This document shows, piece after piece, positions 1 through 8,150 of a stretch of DNA of 39,985 bases (positions are counted from its first letter, which is position 1; the number at the start of each line of letters is the position of its first letter). The position numbers and the translations under genes are program-made. The DNA comes from Phycisphaerales bacterium. GTDB lineage: Bacteria; Planctomycetota; Phycisphaerae; WQYP01. The notes under the pieces were generated by a model that did not search any database, was not told the origin of the DNA, and was given only the letters and a program-made list of their open reading frames with translations. The stretch lies in contig DAHVEJ010000014.1 of assembly GCA_027313145.1 (NCBI GenBank), forward strand, positions 1 to 39,985. The letters are read 5' to 3'.

Positions 1-226
1 CTTGGTCTCCACAAAGCAAAAGCGGGTGAGGACACCCGCGGTCCCAGGGATGCCCGGAAAAATTGCCACACCCCTGGCAGCAAGCAGCCCCCGCTGCCAT
101 TTACATTGCCCAAAAATCCTGTAATATCCACGGTGTGTCCACGAACGGTATTTCTGACCCGGTGTGCGGTCGGCTGGTTTGACAGCCTTCGGGTTTATTT
201 GTTGGTCTCAATTTGGACTTGCCATC
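1..226. other. Gene-free left edge of the window
   Basis: I see no convincing coding sequence here. A short hairpin lies at 22-28 (GCGGGTG) paired with 33-39 (CACCCGC) with an AGGA loop, but no T-run follows, so it is only weakly terminator-like. It could mark the end of a gene lying outside the window. The reading frame of kduI is open further upstream, to a GTG at 164, but those residues do not resemble the family. Confidence 0.4.
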
Positions 227-1057
227 ATGCGAACTATGTTATTACCTGACGCGGTGCGGTATGCGACGATCAGTGCCGCAGAACTGCGAGCCCACTATCT
301 TATAGAAAATCTTTTCACTGGCGACCGGATTGATCAGGTATGGTGTGAGGCGGACCGGGCGATCATCGGCTCGGCGGTGCCGATTGGCAAACCTCTGGCG
401 CTGGAATCTGTGCCTGAAATGCGCTGCACTTTTTTTTGTGAACGCCGGGAAATGGGTATTCTGAATATTGGGAACCCCGGCACGGTAAGCGTTGACGGCA
501 ACGCATACGCGTTGGATAACCTGGATTGTCTCTATATTGGCATGGGGTCGAAAGATATCCAATTCAGCAGCCAGACGCCTGAAAAGCCGGCCCGTTTTTA
601 TCTCCTAAGTTATCCGGCGCATCATGTTTACCCCGTTGCATTGGCGCGCCGGGCCGACGCCCAGGCGGTAAAACTTGGCTCTGCCGCAACATGTAACAGT
701 CGGACGATTTACAAATTCATCCACCCCGAAGGAATTAAAAGTTGCCAGTTGGTCATGGGTTTTACGCAATTAGATTCTGGAAATGTATGGAATACCATGC
801 CGCCCCACACCCATTTGCGCCGCTCGGAAGTTTATTTGTATTTTAATATGCCCTCCGATGCCCGGGTGTTTCACCTCATGGGCCGCCCGGATGAAACGCG
901 ACACCTGGTCATCGCCGACCAGCAGGTAGTTGTGTCACCCGCCTGGTCCATTCATGCCGGTGCGGGCACGGCTGCGTATGCGTTCTGCTGGGGGATGGGC
1001 GGTGAAAATCAGGCATTTAATGATATGGATCTGTTGACGACAGGTGAATTAATCTAA
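227..1057 (+). CDS. kduI: 5-dehydro-4-deoxy-D-glucuronate isomerase (KduI)
   Basis: Isomerises 5-keto-4-deoxyuronate (DKI), the rearranged product of unsaturated uronate from pectin or other polyuronides, to 3-deoxy-D-glycero-2,5-hexodiulosonate, one step before KDG. The 276-residue product matches the usual length (about 278). Family signatures are visible: FCERREMGILNIG, the cupin metal site PPHTHLRRSEVY (His, His, Glu) and SIHAGAGT with the fourth ligand. Family knowledge says this metal is zinc. I chose the ATG at 227 because homology begins just after it; the frame is open to a GTG at 164, and another ATG lies at 236. No strong Shine-Dalgarno is seen. The GH105 gene downstream acts on the same sugars. 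A kduD partner is not in the window. Confidence 0.93.
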   Translation: MRTMLLPDAVRYATISAAELRAHYLIENLFTGDRIDQVWCEADRAIIGSAVPIGKPLALESVPEMRCTFFCERREMGILNIGNPGTVSVDGNAYALDNLDCLYIGMGSKDIQFSSQTPEKPARFYLLSYPAHHVYPVALARRADAQAVKLGSAATCNSRTIYKFIHPEGIKSCQLVMGFTQLDSGNVWNTMPPHTHLRRSEVYLYFNMPSDARVFHLMGRPDETRHLVIADQQVVVSPAWSIHAGAGTAAYAFCWGMGGENQAFNDMDLLTTGELI

Positions 1058-1134
1058 GGCCCTGATAAACGGACGAGCCTCTGGTTATCAGCGCAGTGGT
1101 AAATGAATATCGGCCCGACAGGAGATTTTTCCTC

Positions 1135-2292
1135 ATGCGCAATAGAATCAGGTTTCCCAATGCCCTGGCACTGCTGCCGGGCATGCTGATACTTTTTCAA
1201 ACCTGTGCCTCCGGCACCGCCGCAACGATCAGCCGGGCACGGATTGTTTCACAAATTGAACGCTGCGCGAGAGTGGAAATATCCATGCTTCCACGGAAGC
1301 CCCGTACCGGTTGGGTGCATGGCGTATTTTATATCGGTTTAGTTGATTTATACCGCGCCACCGGCGACAAAACCTTTCTTCAACCGGTGCTGAACATTGG
1401 AAATCAAGTTCATTGGCACCTACGCAGCTTGGGACGCAAACTCACGGGTGAAGCCTCCGGAAATTCCTTCTGCTTCGGACAGGCCATCACCAGTATCGCC
1501 GCGCTGCATCCGCGATCTGTAACGCTGACACCCTTGGAGGCACGGTGCAATGAGATGCTGCGCTATTTCAAAGCTTCCAACGGCAACCCCGGCAAACTTG
1601 CCTGGTGGTGGTGCGACTCCCTTTTCATGGCCCCCGCAACGTTCGCCCATCTTTCCATTCTTACGAACACATCGAAATATGTTGATGCAATGAATAAGCA
1701 ATGGTGGTTGGTTACGCATCTGCTCTATGACAAGCATGAGCATCTGTTTTTTCGCGATCGCCGCTTTTTTAAGAAAACCGCGGCCAATGGCCGAAAGGTA
1801 TTCTGGTCCCGCGGCGACAGTTGGGTGCTGGCGGGCACCGCTCGCGTGCTGAAATATCTGCCGGCAGATTTCCCGGACCGCAGCCGTTATATCCGGCTCT
1901 TTAATCAAATGGCGGCTAAAATTGCATCGTTGCAAGGTCCCGATGGAATATGGTACCCAAGCTTGCTGGATTATCAGCAATTTCCAACTCCGGAAAGCAG
2001 CGGGACTGCGCTGTATTGCTACGCCATGGCTTGGGGAATCAATCACCATCTCTTAAACAAAAAGCGATATATGCCGGTGGTGGCCAAAGCCTGGGCGGGC
2101 CTGCTGGCCATGCGAAATAAAGCCGGCGATCTGGCGCACGTGCAAAAACCCGGCGACCGCCCCGCCCTGGTCACCCCCAACGTCACCAAACCCTACGCCT
2201 CGGGGGCATTTATCATGGCGGGCGTACAATTGGCGAAATTAGCCCCATTTACGCTATCCCCCATACCGAAGTTGCAGGACAACAGCCAGTGA
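1135..2292 (+). CDS. Secreted unsaturated glycuronyl hydrolase, GH105 family (GH88/105 clan)
   Basis: Predicted to cleave the unsaturated uronic acid from the non-reducing end of oligosaccharides left by pectate or rhamnogalacturonan lyases. The released sugar is the kind of substrate that, after rearrangement, reaches KduI encoded just upstream. The 385-residue protein starts with a basic stretch and a hydrophobic segment (residues about 8-30), a likely signal peptide. GH105 motifs follow: WVHGVFYIGLVDLY, AWWWCDSLFMAP (the Asp is the expected catalytic acid/base), FWSRGDSWVLAG and the closing SSGTALYCYAMAWGIN. The ATG at 1135 is preceded by AGGAG at 1120-1124; an in-frame GTG at 1096 has no such site. 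Exact linkage specificity cannot be read from the sequence. Confidence 0.85.
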   Translation: MRNRIRFPNALALLPGMLILFQTCASGTAATISRARIVSQIERCARVEISMLPRKPRTGWVHGVFYIGLVDLYRATGDKTFLQPVLNIGNQVHWHLRSLGRKLTGEASGNSFCFGQAITSIAALHPRSVTLTPLEARCNEMLRYFKASNGNPGKLAWWWCDSLFMAPATFAHLSILTNTSKYVDAMNKQWWLVTHLLYDKHEHLFFRDRRFFKKTAANGRKVFWSRGDSWVLAGTARVLKYLPADFPDRSRYIRLFNQMAAKIASLQGPDGIWYPSLLDYQQFPTPESSGTALYCYAMAWGINHHLLNKKRYMPVVAKAWAGLLAMRNKAGDLAHVQKPGDRPALVTPNVTKPYASGAFIMAGVQLAKLAPFTLSPIPKLQDNSQ

Positions 2293-2382
2293 TAAGGGAC
2301 ACAGTTTAAACGCGCGTACTTTAAACATCTCCGGATTCAACAGCGGCCTTCGACTGGGCCAACGGGCTTTGAAGGTGTGTTG

Positions 2383-3561
2383 CTATTGTTTAACCGCCTT
2401 CCAGAATTTTGTTTCCACCTGTTGAAATTGATTGAACGTGGTGTTGAGTTTCCGCATGAGTTGGTGCAATTGCGCCTGCTGGGCAGGGGTTTGCGGATTA
2501 ACCGCGGAGGCTTTGAGCACATCGGCGGCGTGTTGTAGATGCCTCGCGGCTTGATCAAACTCGCGCACGGCGTCATAAATTTCCACATTGTTGATGTCTT
2601 TCTTACTGGGCTTGTAAAGTAGCCGCCAGGGGCTGTGGCGAATTTCCACGGCGAAGGTTTTAAGATTCACCGAAGCGCCGTGCAAGGCCCGGATAATACT
2701 GTTGATTCGATCCTGATTTTGGGTCAGCAGGGACTTGGCTTGTTGCGTTAAAGCGGTACTGTTGGTGAACGTGGCGTGCACCTGATTCAAATCAGATTGC
2801 GCTTTAGCCAACAATGCCGGGATGGCTTTTTTTATATCAGCCGTGAGGGCGTTGATATTCACAACCGCCCCTTTTCGACCGGAATGTAACAGCTTACCGG
2901 CTTGATCCATGGCATAAGCGGTCTTATCCGCAGCCGCATCGTATTTGGCGACAACAGGTTTAATTTCCCCGTGCACAGACTCTAACACGCCACTGGCACT
3001 GGTTGCAGCCGTGCGGATGGAATCAGCGGTGGCACCGAGTTTGGTTAAATCCGCATTAATAAGTGGCACGGTGGTAGTGCGAACTTGCGTCACCATGGCC
3101 TTAATTTGCGGAGCCAGGGAAGCCACCGTGGCCAAGGCATGGCTAATGCCGCTGGGCCGGCCGGTTAGAACGTAATCCGGGGGCAACGGCTTTCCCGATC
3201 CCAGGCTCTCAAAATTCAACCAGCTTGTGCCGGTGATGGTGCCCCCAATAACCACTTGAGCGCCCGTACGCAGGGTATATTTTTTTGGCATGGTGAAGGT
3301 GACACGAACAAAAGGTTTTTTTACATTGGTAATTAAGCGGATGGATTGGATTTCCCCCACGGTAAAACCCGCCACGCGCAAATTATCACCCACCTGCAGG
3401 CCGCCCAAATCATCACGCAATGAAAAGCGGGCGGCGCGCACCTGCACGGGTTCAAATACCCGAGCGAAGCCTTTGATAGCCACGATCAAAACCAGAATAA
3501 GCATGATGCTCAAAAGCATAAACACGCCGGCGCGAAAGGCGTCACGTTGTTTTTTTGCCAT
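2383..3561 (-). CDS. mlaD: MCE-domain substrate-binding protein of an Mla-type lipid transporter (MlaD-like)
   Basis: Periplasmic, membrane-anchored lipid-binding component of an MCE/Mla ABC system. The 392-residue protein has an N-terminal transmembrane anchor (about residues 10-33, rich in L/I/V) and then an MCE domain (about 38-125) with LRDDLGGLQVGDNLRVAGFTVGEIQSI. A long, mostly helical C-terminal region follows, much longer than in E. coli MlaD (183 residues) and more like the extended MCE proteins that form tubes or needles. The ATG at 3561 follows AGGAGGTG closely. It lies inside the end of mlaF (20-base overlap), which indicates translational coupling. It is the last gene of the five-gene operon. 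Confidence 0.88.
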   Translation of the reverse strand: MAKKQRDAFRAGVFMLLSIMLILVLIVAIKGFARVFEPVQVRAARFSLRDDLGGLQVGDNLRVAGFTVGEIQSIRLITNVKKPFVRVTFTMPKKYTLRTGAQVVIGGTITGTSWLNFESLGSGKPLPPDYVLTGRPSGISHALATVASLAPQIKAMVTQVRTTTVPLINADLTKLGATADSIRTAATSASGVLESVHGEIKPVVAKYDAAADKTAYAMDQAGKLLHSGRKGAVVNINALTADIKKAIPALLAKAQSDLNQVHATFTNSTALTQQAKSLLTQNQDRINSIIRALHGASVNLKTFAVEIRHSPWRLLYKPSKKDINNVEIYDAVREFDQAARHLQHAADVLKASAVNPQTPAQQAQLHQLMRKLNTTFNQFQQVETKFWKAVKQ

Positions 3562-4375
3562 GCGGCACCTCCTGTATCTTACGGCCAAGAAGTTCAGCCT
3601 TGTAGCTGCATTGATCAGATGGGTTTACGAACGGCCCATCCAGACGGCCATCAATAAATTGTCGCACCAGCGGGTCAGCGGTCGTGCGAAAGTATTCCAC
3701 TGAGCCCACGGCGGCAAATTTTCCATCGAATAATAAAGCCAAACGATCGGCAAGCTTAAACGCGGATTGCATATCGTGGGTAACCACAACGCTGGTAGTG
3801 CCCATTTTGTCTTTTAGATTCATAATTAATTCATCAATTTGCGCCGTGCTGATGGGATCCAGGCCGGCGGTAGGTTCATCATAGAATAAAATCCGCGGCT
3901 GCATCATCAACGCCCTGGCCAGACCGCCTCGCTTTTTCATACCGCCGGAAAGTTCCGCAGGCAGTTTATCAATATGCTCGCGCAGACCCACGAGTTGCAG
4001 ATAAATTTGCGCCATAAGATCAATCGTCTGATCGTCGAGATCCGTGTGCTCCCGCACGGGCAACGCGAGATTTTCCCGCAACGTCATGGAGTTAAATAAC
4101 GCCCCGGTCTGAAACAGCACCCCCACAGACTTCCGCCAGGAATCCAACTCGCGGCGGTCCATATCATCCAGGGATCGCCCGCGAATCAATACTTGGCCGG
4201 AATCAATTTTGACATGCCCCATCAGCACCCGCAAAAGCGTGGATTTTCCCGAGCCAGAGCCACCCATAATCACCAGCGTTTCTCCGGGAAATATATCCAG
4301 TTGGAGATCGCGGTAAATCATCCGGTCACCGAAGTGTTTGTTGATGCCCCGAAGTTGAATCAATGGTTCCGGCAT
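3542..4375 (-). CDS. mlaF: ABC transporter ATP-binding protein of the Mla system (MlaF-like)
   Basis: Cytoplasmic ATPase that powers the MlaE permease. The 277-residue product has Walker A GGSGSGKST (about 39-47), a Q-loop in LFQTGALFNSMTLREN, signature LSGGMKKR, Walker B RILFYDEPTAGLDP and H-loop VVTHDM. The wording GALFNSMTLREN and LSGGMKKR is typical of the Mla/Ttg2A family rather than of general ABC importers. Its ATG shares one base with the mlaE stop (TAATG arrangement at 4375), and its 3' end overlaps mlaD, so the three subunits are probably made in a fixed ratio. The C-terminal tail of about 30 residues beyond the family core is less conserved. Confidence 0.93.
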   Translation of the reverse strand: MPEPLIQLRGINKHFGDRMIYRDLQLDIFPGETLVIMGGSGSGKSTLLRVLMGHVKIDSGQVLIRGRSLDDMDRRELDSWRKSVGVLFQTGALFNSMTLRENLALPVREHTDLDDQTIDLMAQIYLQLVGLREHIDKLPAELSGGMKKRGGLARALMMQPRILFYDEPTAGLDPISTAQIDELIMNLKDKMGTTSVVVTHDMQSAFKLADRLALLFDGKFAAVGSVEYFRTTADPLVRQFIDGRLDGPFVNPSDQCSYKAELLGRKIQEVPHGKKTT

Positions 4376-5145
4376 TACACGCCCAGATAAAAGAAAACAG
4401 AAGTGAAAATCAGATCCACCAGGATCAACGCTACAATCGTGAAGACGACGGTTTTGCTGGTATTTAAACCCACGCCCTCGGCCCCGCCGCGAACTTTTAA
4501 TCCCAGAAAACAGGCGATGGCGGTGATCAGCACGCCAAACACGCCCGCTTTGATCAGCCCGGTAACAAAATCACCGACTTTCAGAATCGCCAAGGCGTGA
4601 TGGGTGTATTGCATGGAACCAAGATGCAACAGCAGCGCCGAAGCCACCAGACCGCCGAACATCGCCGCCAAATCGCCCACCACAGTCAGGCACACCATCA
4701 TCAACAGGCCCGCAAGCACGCGCGGCACGACCAGGAAACGGATGGGATCAATGGCCATGGCCTCCATCGCTTCAATTTCCTCCCCCACGACCATGGTGCC
4801 AATTTCCGCCGCGATCGCCGCCCCGCCGAACCCGGTCATGACCACGGCTGAAACCAGAGGCCCCATTTCCCGGAAAGTCGCCAGGGCAACTACATCCGCG
4901 GTCACCGGGACGATGCCGAATCGGGCTAATTCCGGAGCCATTTGCATGGCCAGAATGGCCCCAATGCAGAACATCACCAGAGAGACAATGGGAATGCTTT
5001 CCACACCAATGCGATTCATTTGTATCCATAAATTCCGCCAGGCCAGGTGCCTGCCGCGCCCGCTGGATAGCGCGGGACCGATAGCCCGAAGCGTATCCAG
5101 CAGCAGATAGAAAAAATCACCGAAGAATTCAATCGCTGCGCGCAT
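4375..5145 (-). CDS. mlaE: Mla-type ABC transporter permease (MlaE family)
   Basis: Inner-membrane permease for phospholipid movement between the membranes. The 256-residue length is typical. The family core is clear: IPIVSLVMFCIGAILAMQMAPEL, the REMGPLVSAVVMTGFGGAAIAAEIGTM region and the EIEAMEAMAIDPI segment that docks on the ATPase, followed by several hydrophobic helices to the C-terminus. I chose the ATG at 5145 over the upstream in-frame start because GGAGGTG precedes it closely and family homology starts there. It overlaps the STAS gene by 17 bases. Confidence 0.93.
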   Translation of the reverse strand: MRAAIEFFGDFFYLLLDTLRAIGPALSSGRGRHLAWRNLWIQMNRIGVESIPIVSLVMFCIGAILAMQMAPELARFGIVPVTADVVALATFREMGPLVSAVVMTGFGGAAIAAEIGTMVVGEEIEAMEAMAIDPIRFLVVPRVLAGLLMMVCLTVVGDLAAMFGGLVASALLLHLGSMQYTHHALAILKVGDFVTGLIKAGVFGVLITAIACFLGLKVRGGAEGVGLNTSKTVVFTIVALILVDLIFTSVFFYLGV

Positions 5146-5602
5146 CAGCACCTCCGAATGTCTGACCGGATGATTTTTGCCGCGGGGGACAATGCGGGCA
5201 GCACAGGGGAACGGCACAGGACGATCCAGCTAAAAGTTCAGCCGCTTGGTCGGCGGGCATATCATCGACCATGATGACCATATCATCGAGATGACCAATT
5301 TCAATGACCCCGCGCACTTCTTTATGGAGATGTGCCAGATAAAGTTGTGCCTCAGGAGGAAGGTGGCGAAGAATTTCCACCAAAATCGCCAAACCAGCTC
5401 CGCCGAAGCGATTCAATTGCTCAAGCTCAAAAATCAGTTTTTGGGGTTTAAGTTGATCCACGATCGCCAGTAGCTCTGTACGCAACAGCGGAATCAGATC
5501 AAAGGTCATACCCGCATTAAGGCGGTAAAAAACGCGACCCGCACCAAGATTCTCAACGGTTCCCAAGGCGGGATGCGGAATAGCCTTTTTGCGAAATATC
5601 AT
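5129..5602 (-). CDS. STAS-domain protein, MlaB-like
   Basis: A 157-residue soluble protein with one STAS fold (about residues 10-115): an N-terminal strand region around GRVFYRLNAGMTFDLIP, the middle IFELEQLNRFGGAGLAILVEIL and a C-terminal HLDDMVIMVDD. In Mla systems the small STAS protein MlaB binds and stabilises the ATPase, and operon position suggests that role here. The usual phosphorylatable Ser/Thr of anti-sigma antagonists sits in the D-S-S/T-G loop; here that loop reads RFGGAG, so regulation by phosphorylation is unlikely. The tail is Cys- and Pro-rich (AVPLCCPHCPP), which is unusual. The ATG at 5602 follows GGGAGG and overlaps the preceding stop as ATGA. Confidence 0.72.
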   Translation of the reverse strand: MIFRKKAIPHPALGTVENLGAGRVFYRLNAGMTFDLIPLLRTELLAIVDQLKPQKLIFELEQLNRFGGAGLAILVEILRHLPPEAQLYLAHLHKEVRGVIEIGHLDDMVIMVDDMPADQAAELLAGSSCAVPLCCPHCPPRQKSSGQTFGGADARSD

Positions 5603-6003
5603 GACGCGCCTCCCGATACCACGGGAACAGGGGGCGCATGCCCGAGTTTGGGTGCAGACAAGTGCCCCCCCCTGCCCCGCTGCGTGGCAAACCACCTTTT
5701 CCACCGCGCCGCGGCCACGTTGCGACGCGATTTAGAGGCATAATATATAAACCCAAATCGATGGCCCGTGATTTTATGAAGAGCGTAAATCGCATAAAAG
5801 CGAATGGCTGAATCCTGGCTGGATAACGCTTTTATCAGCGTGGGAATTGCTTTTTTATCATCCTGTTGGGCCGCCAATTTCATTGCCGGAATCTTCAAAG
5901 CCGGATCCTCACTGGCTAAGTCAGGCCGGCCCAATGAAAATAGTCCGCAGCCCGCCAGCAGCAGCAGAGCCGCGACCAGAACTGTATATTGAGTAACCCG
6001 CAT
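5599..6003 (-). CDS. Small lipoprotein with a HEAT-like repeat, first gene of the mla operon
   Basis: A 134-residue protein starting with a lipoprotein signal: MRVTQYTVLVAALLLLAGC, lipid-attachment Cys at 19. A short alpha-helical HEAT-like stretch follows (about 40-82: DDKKAIPTLIKALSSQDSA then RFYAIYALHKITG), then an aromatic/basic segment with RWKRWFATQ. Function is unknown. Its stop overlaps the STAS start (ATGA), so it belongs to the operon and may be an envelope accessory of the lipid transporter. The frame stays open upstream across tRNA-Glu, but those residues would be antisense to an RNA gene, so the start at 6003 is preferred. Its ribosome-binding site is weak. Confidence 0.68.
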   Translation of the reverse strand: MRVTQYTVLVAALLLLAGCGLFSLGRPDLASEDPALKIPAMKLAAQQDDKKAIPTLIKALSSQDSAIRFYAIYALHKITGHRFGFIYYASKSRRNVAAARWKRWFATQRGRGGHLSAPKLGHAPPVPVVSGGAS

Positions 6004-6086
6004 TGCCCTGTTCCAAGCAAACACTACAGCGCGTAACGATCTACCAACACCAATCATAACCGGATTTGGGTATTGGCAGGAATTTA

Positions 6087-6116
6087 TCAATAGCGAACCA
6101 ATGGGTGATTTGTCAA
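6087..6116 (-). promoter_or_regulatory. Candidate promoter of the mla operon
   Basis: On the minus strand a perfect TTGACA (-35) occupies 6116-6111, followed 18 bases on by a weak -10 (TATTGA, 6092-6087). The -35 box lies back to back with the -35 of the tRNA-Glu promoter inside TTTGTCAAAA, so the two promoters would share bases and could compete. The poor -10 keeps confidence low. Confidence 0.3.
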
Positions 6117-6137
6117 AATTATAGCTTTGGATATAAT
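6110..6137 (+). promoter_or_regulatory. Sigma-70-type promoter of tRNA-Glu
   Basis: TTGTCA (6110-6115), a 16-base spacer and a perfect TATAAT (6132-6137) lie 13 bases before the mature 5' end of the tRNA. Transcription would start around 6144. Read-through could also transcribe efp, which begins 65 bases after the tRNA with no clear terminator between them. Confidence 0.65.
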
Positions 6138-6150
6138 GCGGTGCTCTCTG

Positions 6151-6223
6151 GCCCTCATCGTCTAGAGGCCTAGGACACGGGCTTTTCACGCCTGTAACTG
6201 GGGTTCGAATCCCCATGAGGGCA
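6151..6223 (+). tRNA. tRNA-Glu: tRNA-Glu (anticodon TTC)
   Basis: A complete cloverleaf. The acceptor stem GCCCTCA (6151-6157) pairs with TGAGGGC (6216-6222). The D-arm contains the typical glutamate sequence CGTCTAGAGGCCTAGGAC. The anticodon arm CGGGC/GCCTG encloses loop TTTTCAC with anticodon TTC, and the T-arm is GGGG TTCGAAT CCCC. The discriminator is A at 6223, and the CCA tail is not encoded. Both the anticodon and the D-loop match glutamate tRNAs of other bacteria. Confidence 0.96.
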
Positions 6224-6288
6224 GTTTGGTTAAGCCGCCGCAGCCTATAGGCAGGCCGCGGCGGTATTTGAGGAATTAGAGGAATTAA

Positions 6289-6855
6289 ATGTCGATTAAA
6301 GCTATTGATTTGCGTCGCGGTGTTGCAGTTGAATACAACAATAAATTGTATGTTGTGCATGATTTCGCAAAAGTATCAAAAGGAAATTGGCGTTCCTTCA
6401 TGCAGGTAAAGCTCAAAGACACCCAAACCGGCAGTATTATCGAACAGCGGTTTCGCGTGGATGACACGTTGGAACAGGCTTTTTTGGATCAAAAGCCTAT
6501 GGAATATCTGTATTCCGATACAACAACGCATTATTTCATGGACCTCACGGATTTTGAGCAACTGGAACTTTCCGGCGATGTGGTGGGTGAAGCGGTGAAA
6601 TACCTCAAGCCCAATACGCAAGTTCAGATTACCATGTATCAAGGCAAACCATTTTCAGTGGAATTGCCCAACACGGTGGAACTGGAAATTACCGATTGCC
6701 CACCGAGCATTAAAGGTGCTACCGTAAGCAACGTTGGAAAAGATGCCACCCTGGAAACCGGCATGATTCTTAACGTGCCCGACTTTATTTCCCAGGGAAC
6801 TGTTGTGCGCGTGGATACGCGCACCGGTGAATATCTTGGTCGGGTAAATGACTAA
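6289..6855 (+). CDS. efp: Translation elongation factor P with a non-lysine tip
   Basis: EF-P binds between the ribosomal P and E sites and relieves stalling at polyproline. The 188-residue length and three-domain pattern fit: KOW-like N-domain (MSIKAIDLRRGVAVEY), OB domain (ELPNTVELEITDCPPSIKG) and C-terminal OB domain with the signature VDTRTGEYLGRV. A gapless comparison with E. coli EF-P, from memory, puts Asn33 of VSKGNWRSF at the site of the modified Lys34, with Lys31 at the preceding Pro position. The protein therefore cannot carry the standard lysyl or rhamnosyl modification at that position. AGAGGA lies 5 bases before the ATG within a tandem GAGGAATTA repeat. Identity as EF-P rather than YeiP is favoured by the C-terminal signature. 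Confidence 0.93.
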   Translation: MSIKAIDLRRGVAVEYNNKLYVVHDFAKVSKGNWRSFMQVKLKDTQTGSIIEQRFRVDDTLEQAFLDQKPMEYLYSDTTTHYFMDLTDFEQLELSGDVVGEAVKYLKPNTQVQITMYQGKPFSVELPNTVELEITDCPPSIKGATVSNVGKDATLETGMILNVPDFISQGTVVRVDTRTGEYLGRVND

Positions 6856-6982
6856 CTCCCCTCCTGCGGCGTTAGCCAAATGCTGTTCCGCCAAGCGCGG
6901 ATCGTTAGTGGATGATGAACCGGCGTAGTTTTCCGGATATGCCCGTTCCTGCCTGCAGGGCGGCGCGAAATTGAGACCCGCG

Positions 6983-7969
6983 ATGACCGATATCCCGCCC
7001 AAGCCGCCCTCTGATGAATTGCCATCCCAGGACGCACGATACAAACCACCCACGCGGTTTTCCCAACCCAAACCGCCGGCCTTGCCGAAGCGTTTTATGC
7101 TTTTGCTGGTGGAACCTGAAAAATGGGCGCAGGCGGCGATGTACCCGGCCTCGGCCACATTTTGGCCCTTGGTTTGGGCATTGATCATCGCGACCCTGTG
7201 CATGGGCTATTCCATGTGCGCTGGATCCATCAAGCCGCTGCAGGCATTTGCCGCATCTTATGACCAGCGCTTTCTGCCAATGCAGATTAATAAAGGCCAA
7301 CTCTCGATTATCTCGCCGAAGGGAAAAACCAAACTCATACCGATGAAAGTGCAGACTCCCGTGGAAACCGTGCTGGCCGACCCCGCACTCGCGGGCGCAG
7401 CAAAACTCAAGACCGATCCATTAATCGTGCTTTTTGATCGCGACAGCGTAGTCTTGACCGGTTCGACCTGGGGCGGTTCCTGGATAATTATGCCCATGGC
7501 GCAGTTGCAACGGGAAGTCCTGGCGGTCAATGGGCAGATCAAGCCCTCCCTGGCAAAATCCCTGCCCACTGATAAATTGCCGGCCATTATTCTGGATTCC
7601 AAAACACTTCCGGCTCTGATGCCCTTAACCAGTGTGATTCTAGGCTTGGGGTCACTACCCGCTTTCCTTTTAGGGTTCTGCCTCTGGACCGTGCTGATGG
7701 TATTTATGACCGGATTTCTGATCATGTCGATTAACCGCAACATTGGGATGCCGCTGAAAGTCGCGTGGCGAATTTCCATGGCGGTGATGATTCCCCTGTT
7801 GGTGCTGCGCGGATTACTTGCCGTGTTTGGTGTGGTACCGGCGATGAACCAATCTCCCATGATCGATCAAATCATTTATATGACCCCCATCGCATTGGCC
7901 TTATGGGCCGCCGTTCTGGCCAACCGCAAGTTCAGCAAACCCTCCGGCGGGAAGCCCCGCAATTTATAA
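6983..7969 (+). CDS. DUF1189-like integral membrane protein
   Basis: A 328-residue protein of unknown function. A Pro-rich cytoplasmic N-terminus (about 1-40) is followed by one transmembrane helix (about 55-78), an extracytoplasmic soluble region of about 125 residues with repeated beta-like segments, and three or four closely spaced hydrophobic helices to the C-terminus. This one-helix, soluble-domain, helix-cluster plan is that of DUF1189 proteins, but sequence similarity is weak, so the family call is tentative. The ATG at 6983 is preferred over TTG at 6971; neither has a strong ribosome-binding site. It is the last chromosomal gene before the inserted element. Confidence 0.6.
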   Translation: MTDIPPKPPSDELPSQDARYKPPTRFSQPKPPALPKRFMLLLVEPEKWAQAAMYPASATFWPLVWALIIATLCMGYSMCAGSIKPLQAFAASYDQRFLPMQINKGQLSIISPKGKTKLIPMKVQTPVETVLADPALAGAAKLKTDPLIVLFDRDSVVLTGSTWGGSWIIMPMAQLQREVLAVNGQIKPSLAKSLPTDKLPAIILDSKTLPALMPLTSVILGLGSLPAFLLGFCLWTVLMVFMTGFLIMSINRNIGMPLKVAWRISMAVMIPLLVLRGLLAVFGVVPAMNQSPMIDQIIYMTPIALALWAAVLANRKFSKPSGGKPRNL

Positions 7970-8150
7970 GTAATTTATAAGCTGTGACGATTCGGCAGGA
8001 ACCGGGTAAAATCTTTTCTTTGCAACGCCCATTGGCGAAAAGATCATTGTGGACCTTCAGTAGAAAATGGGCAAATTCCGCAATTCTGAAGGGATTGGAC
8101 TACTGGCGGAAGGGGCTGGGCGCGTAACGGCGAGAATTTACACCGGCAAT
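7970..8150 (+). other. Intergenic DNA left of the element, probably the original leader of ribE
   Basis: No gene. It contains a tandem AATTTATAAG pair (7961-7970 and 7972-7981) over the upstream stop codon. It also has an 8-bp stem ATCTTTTC/GAAAAGAT (8011-8018 with 8037-8044) and a perfect TTTACACC/GGTGTAAA inverted repeat (8137-8144 with 8151-8158) ending at the putative left attachment site. If the element was inserted here, this DNA was once directly upstream of ribE. I see no FMN-riboswitch-like conserved core. Confidence 0.4.

Noticed and set aside
6004-6360. N-terminal extension of the HEAT lipoprotein frame across tRNA-Glu and the start of efp
   Set aside because: It would be antisense to a tRNA gene, and the lipoprotein signal begins cleanly at 6003, so the extension is chance.
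7970-8150. FMN riboswitch upstream of the original ribE position
   Set aside because: I see no conserved multi-branched core sequence, only short inverted repeats.
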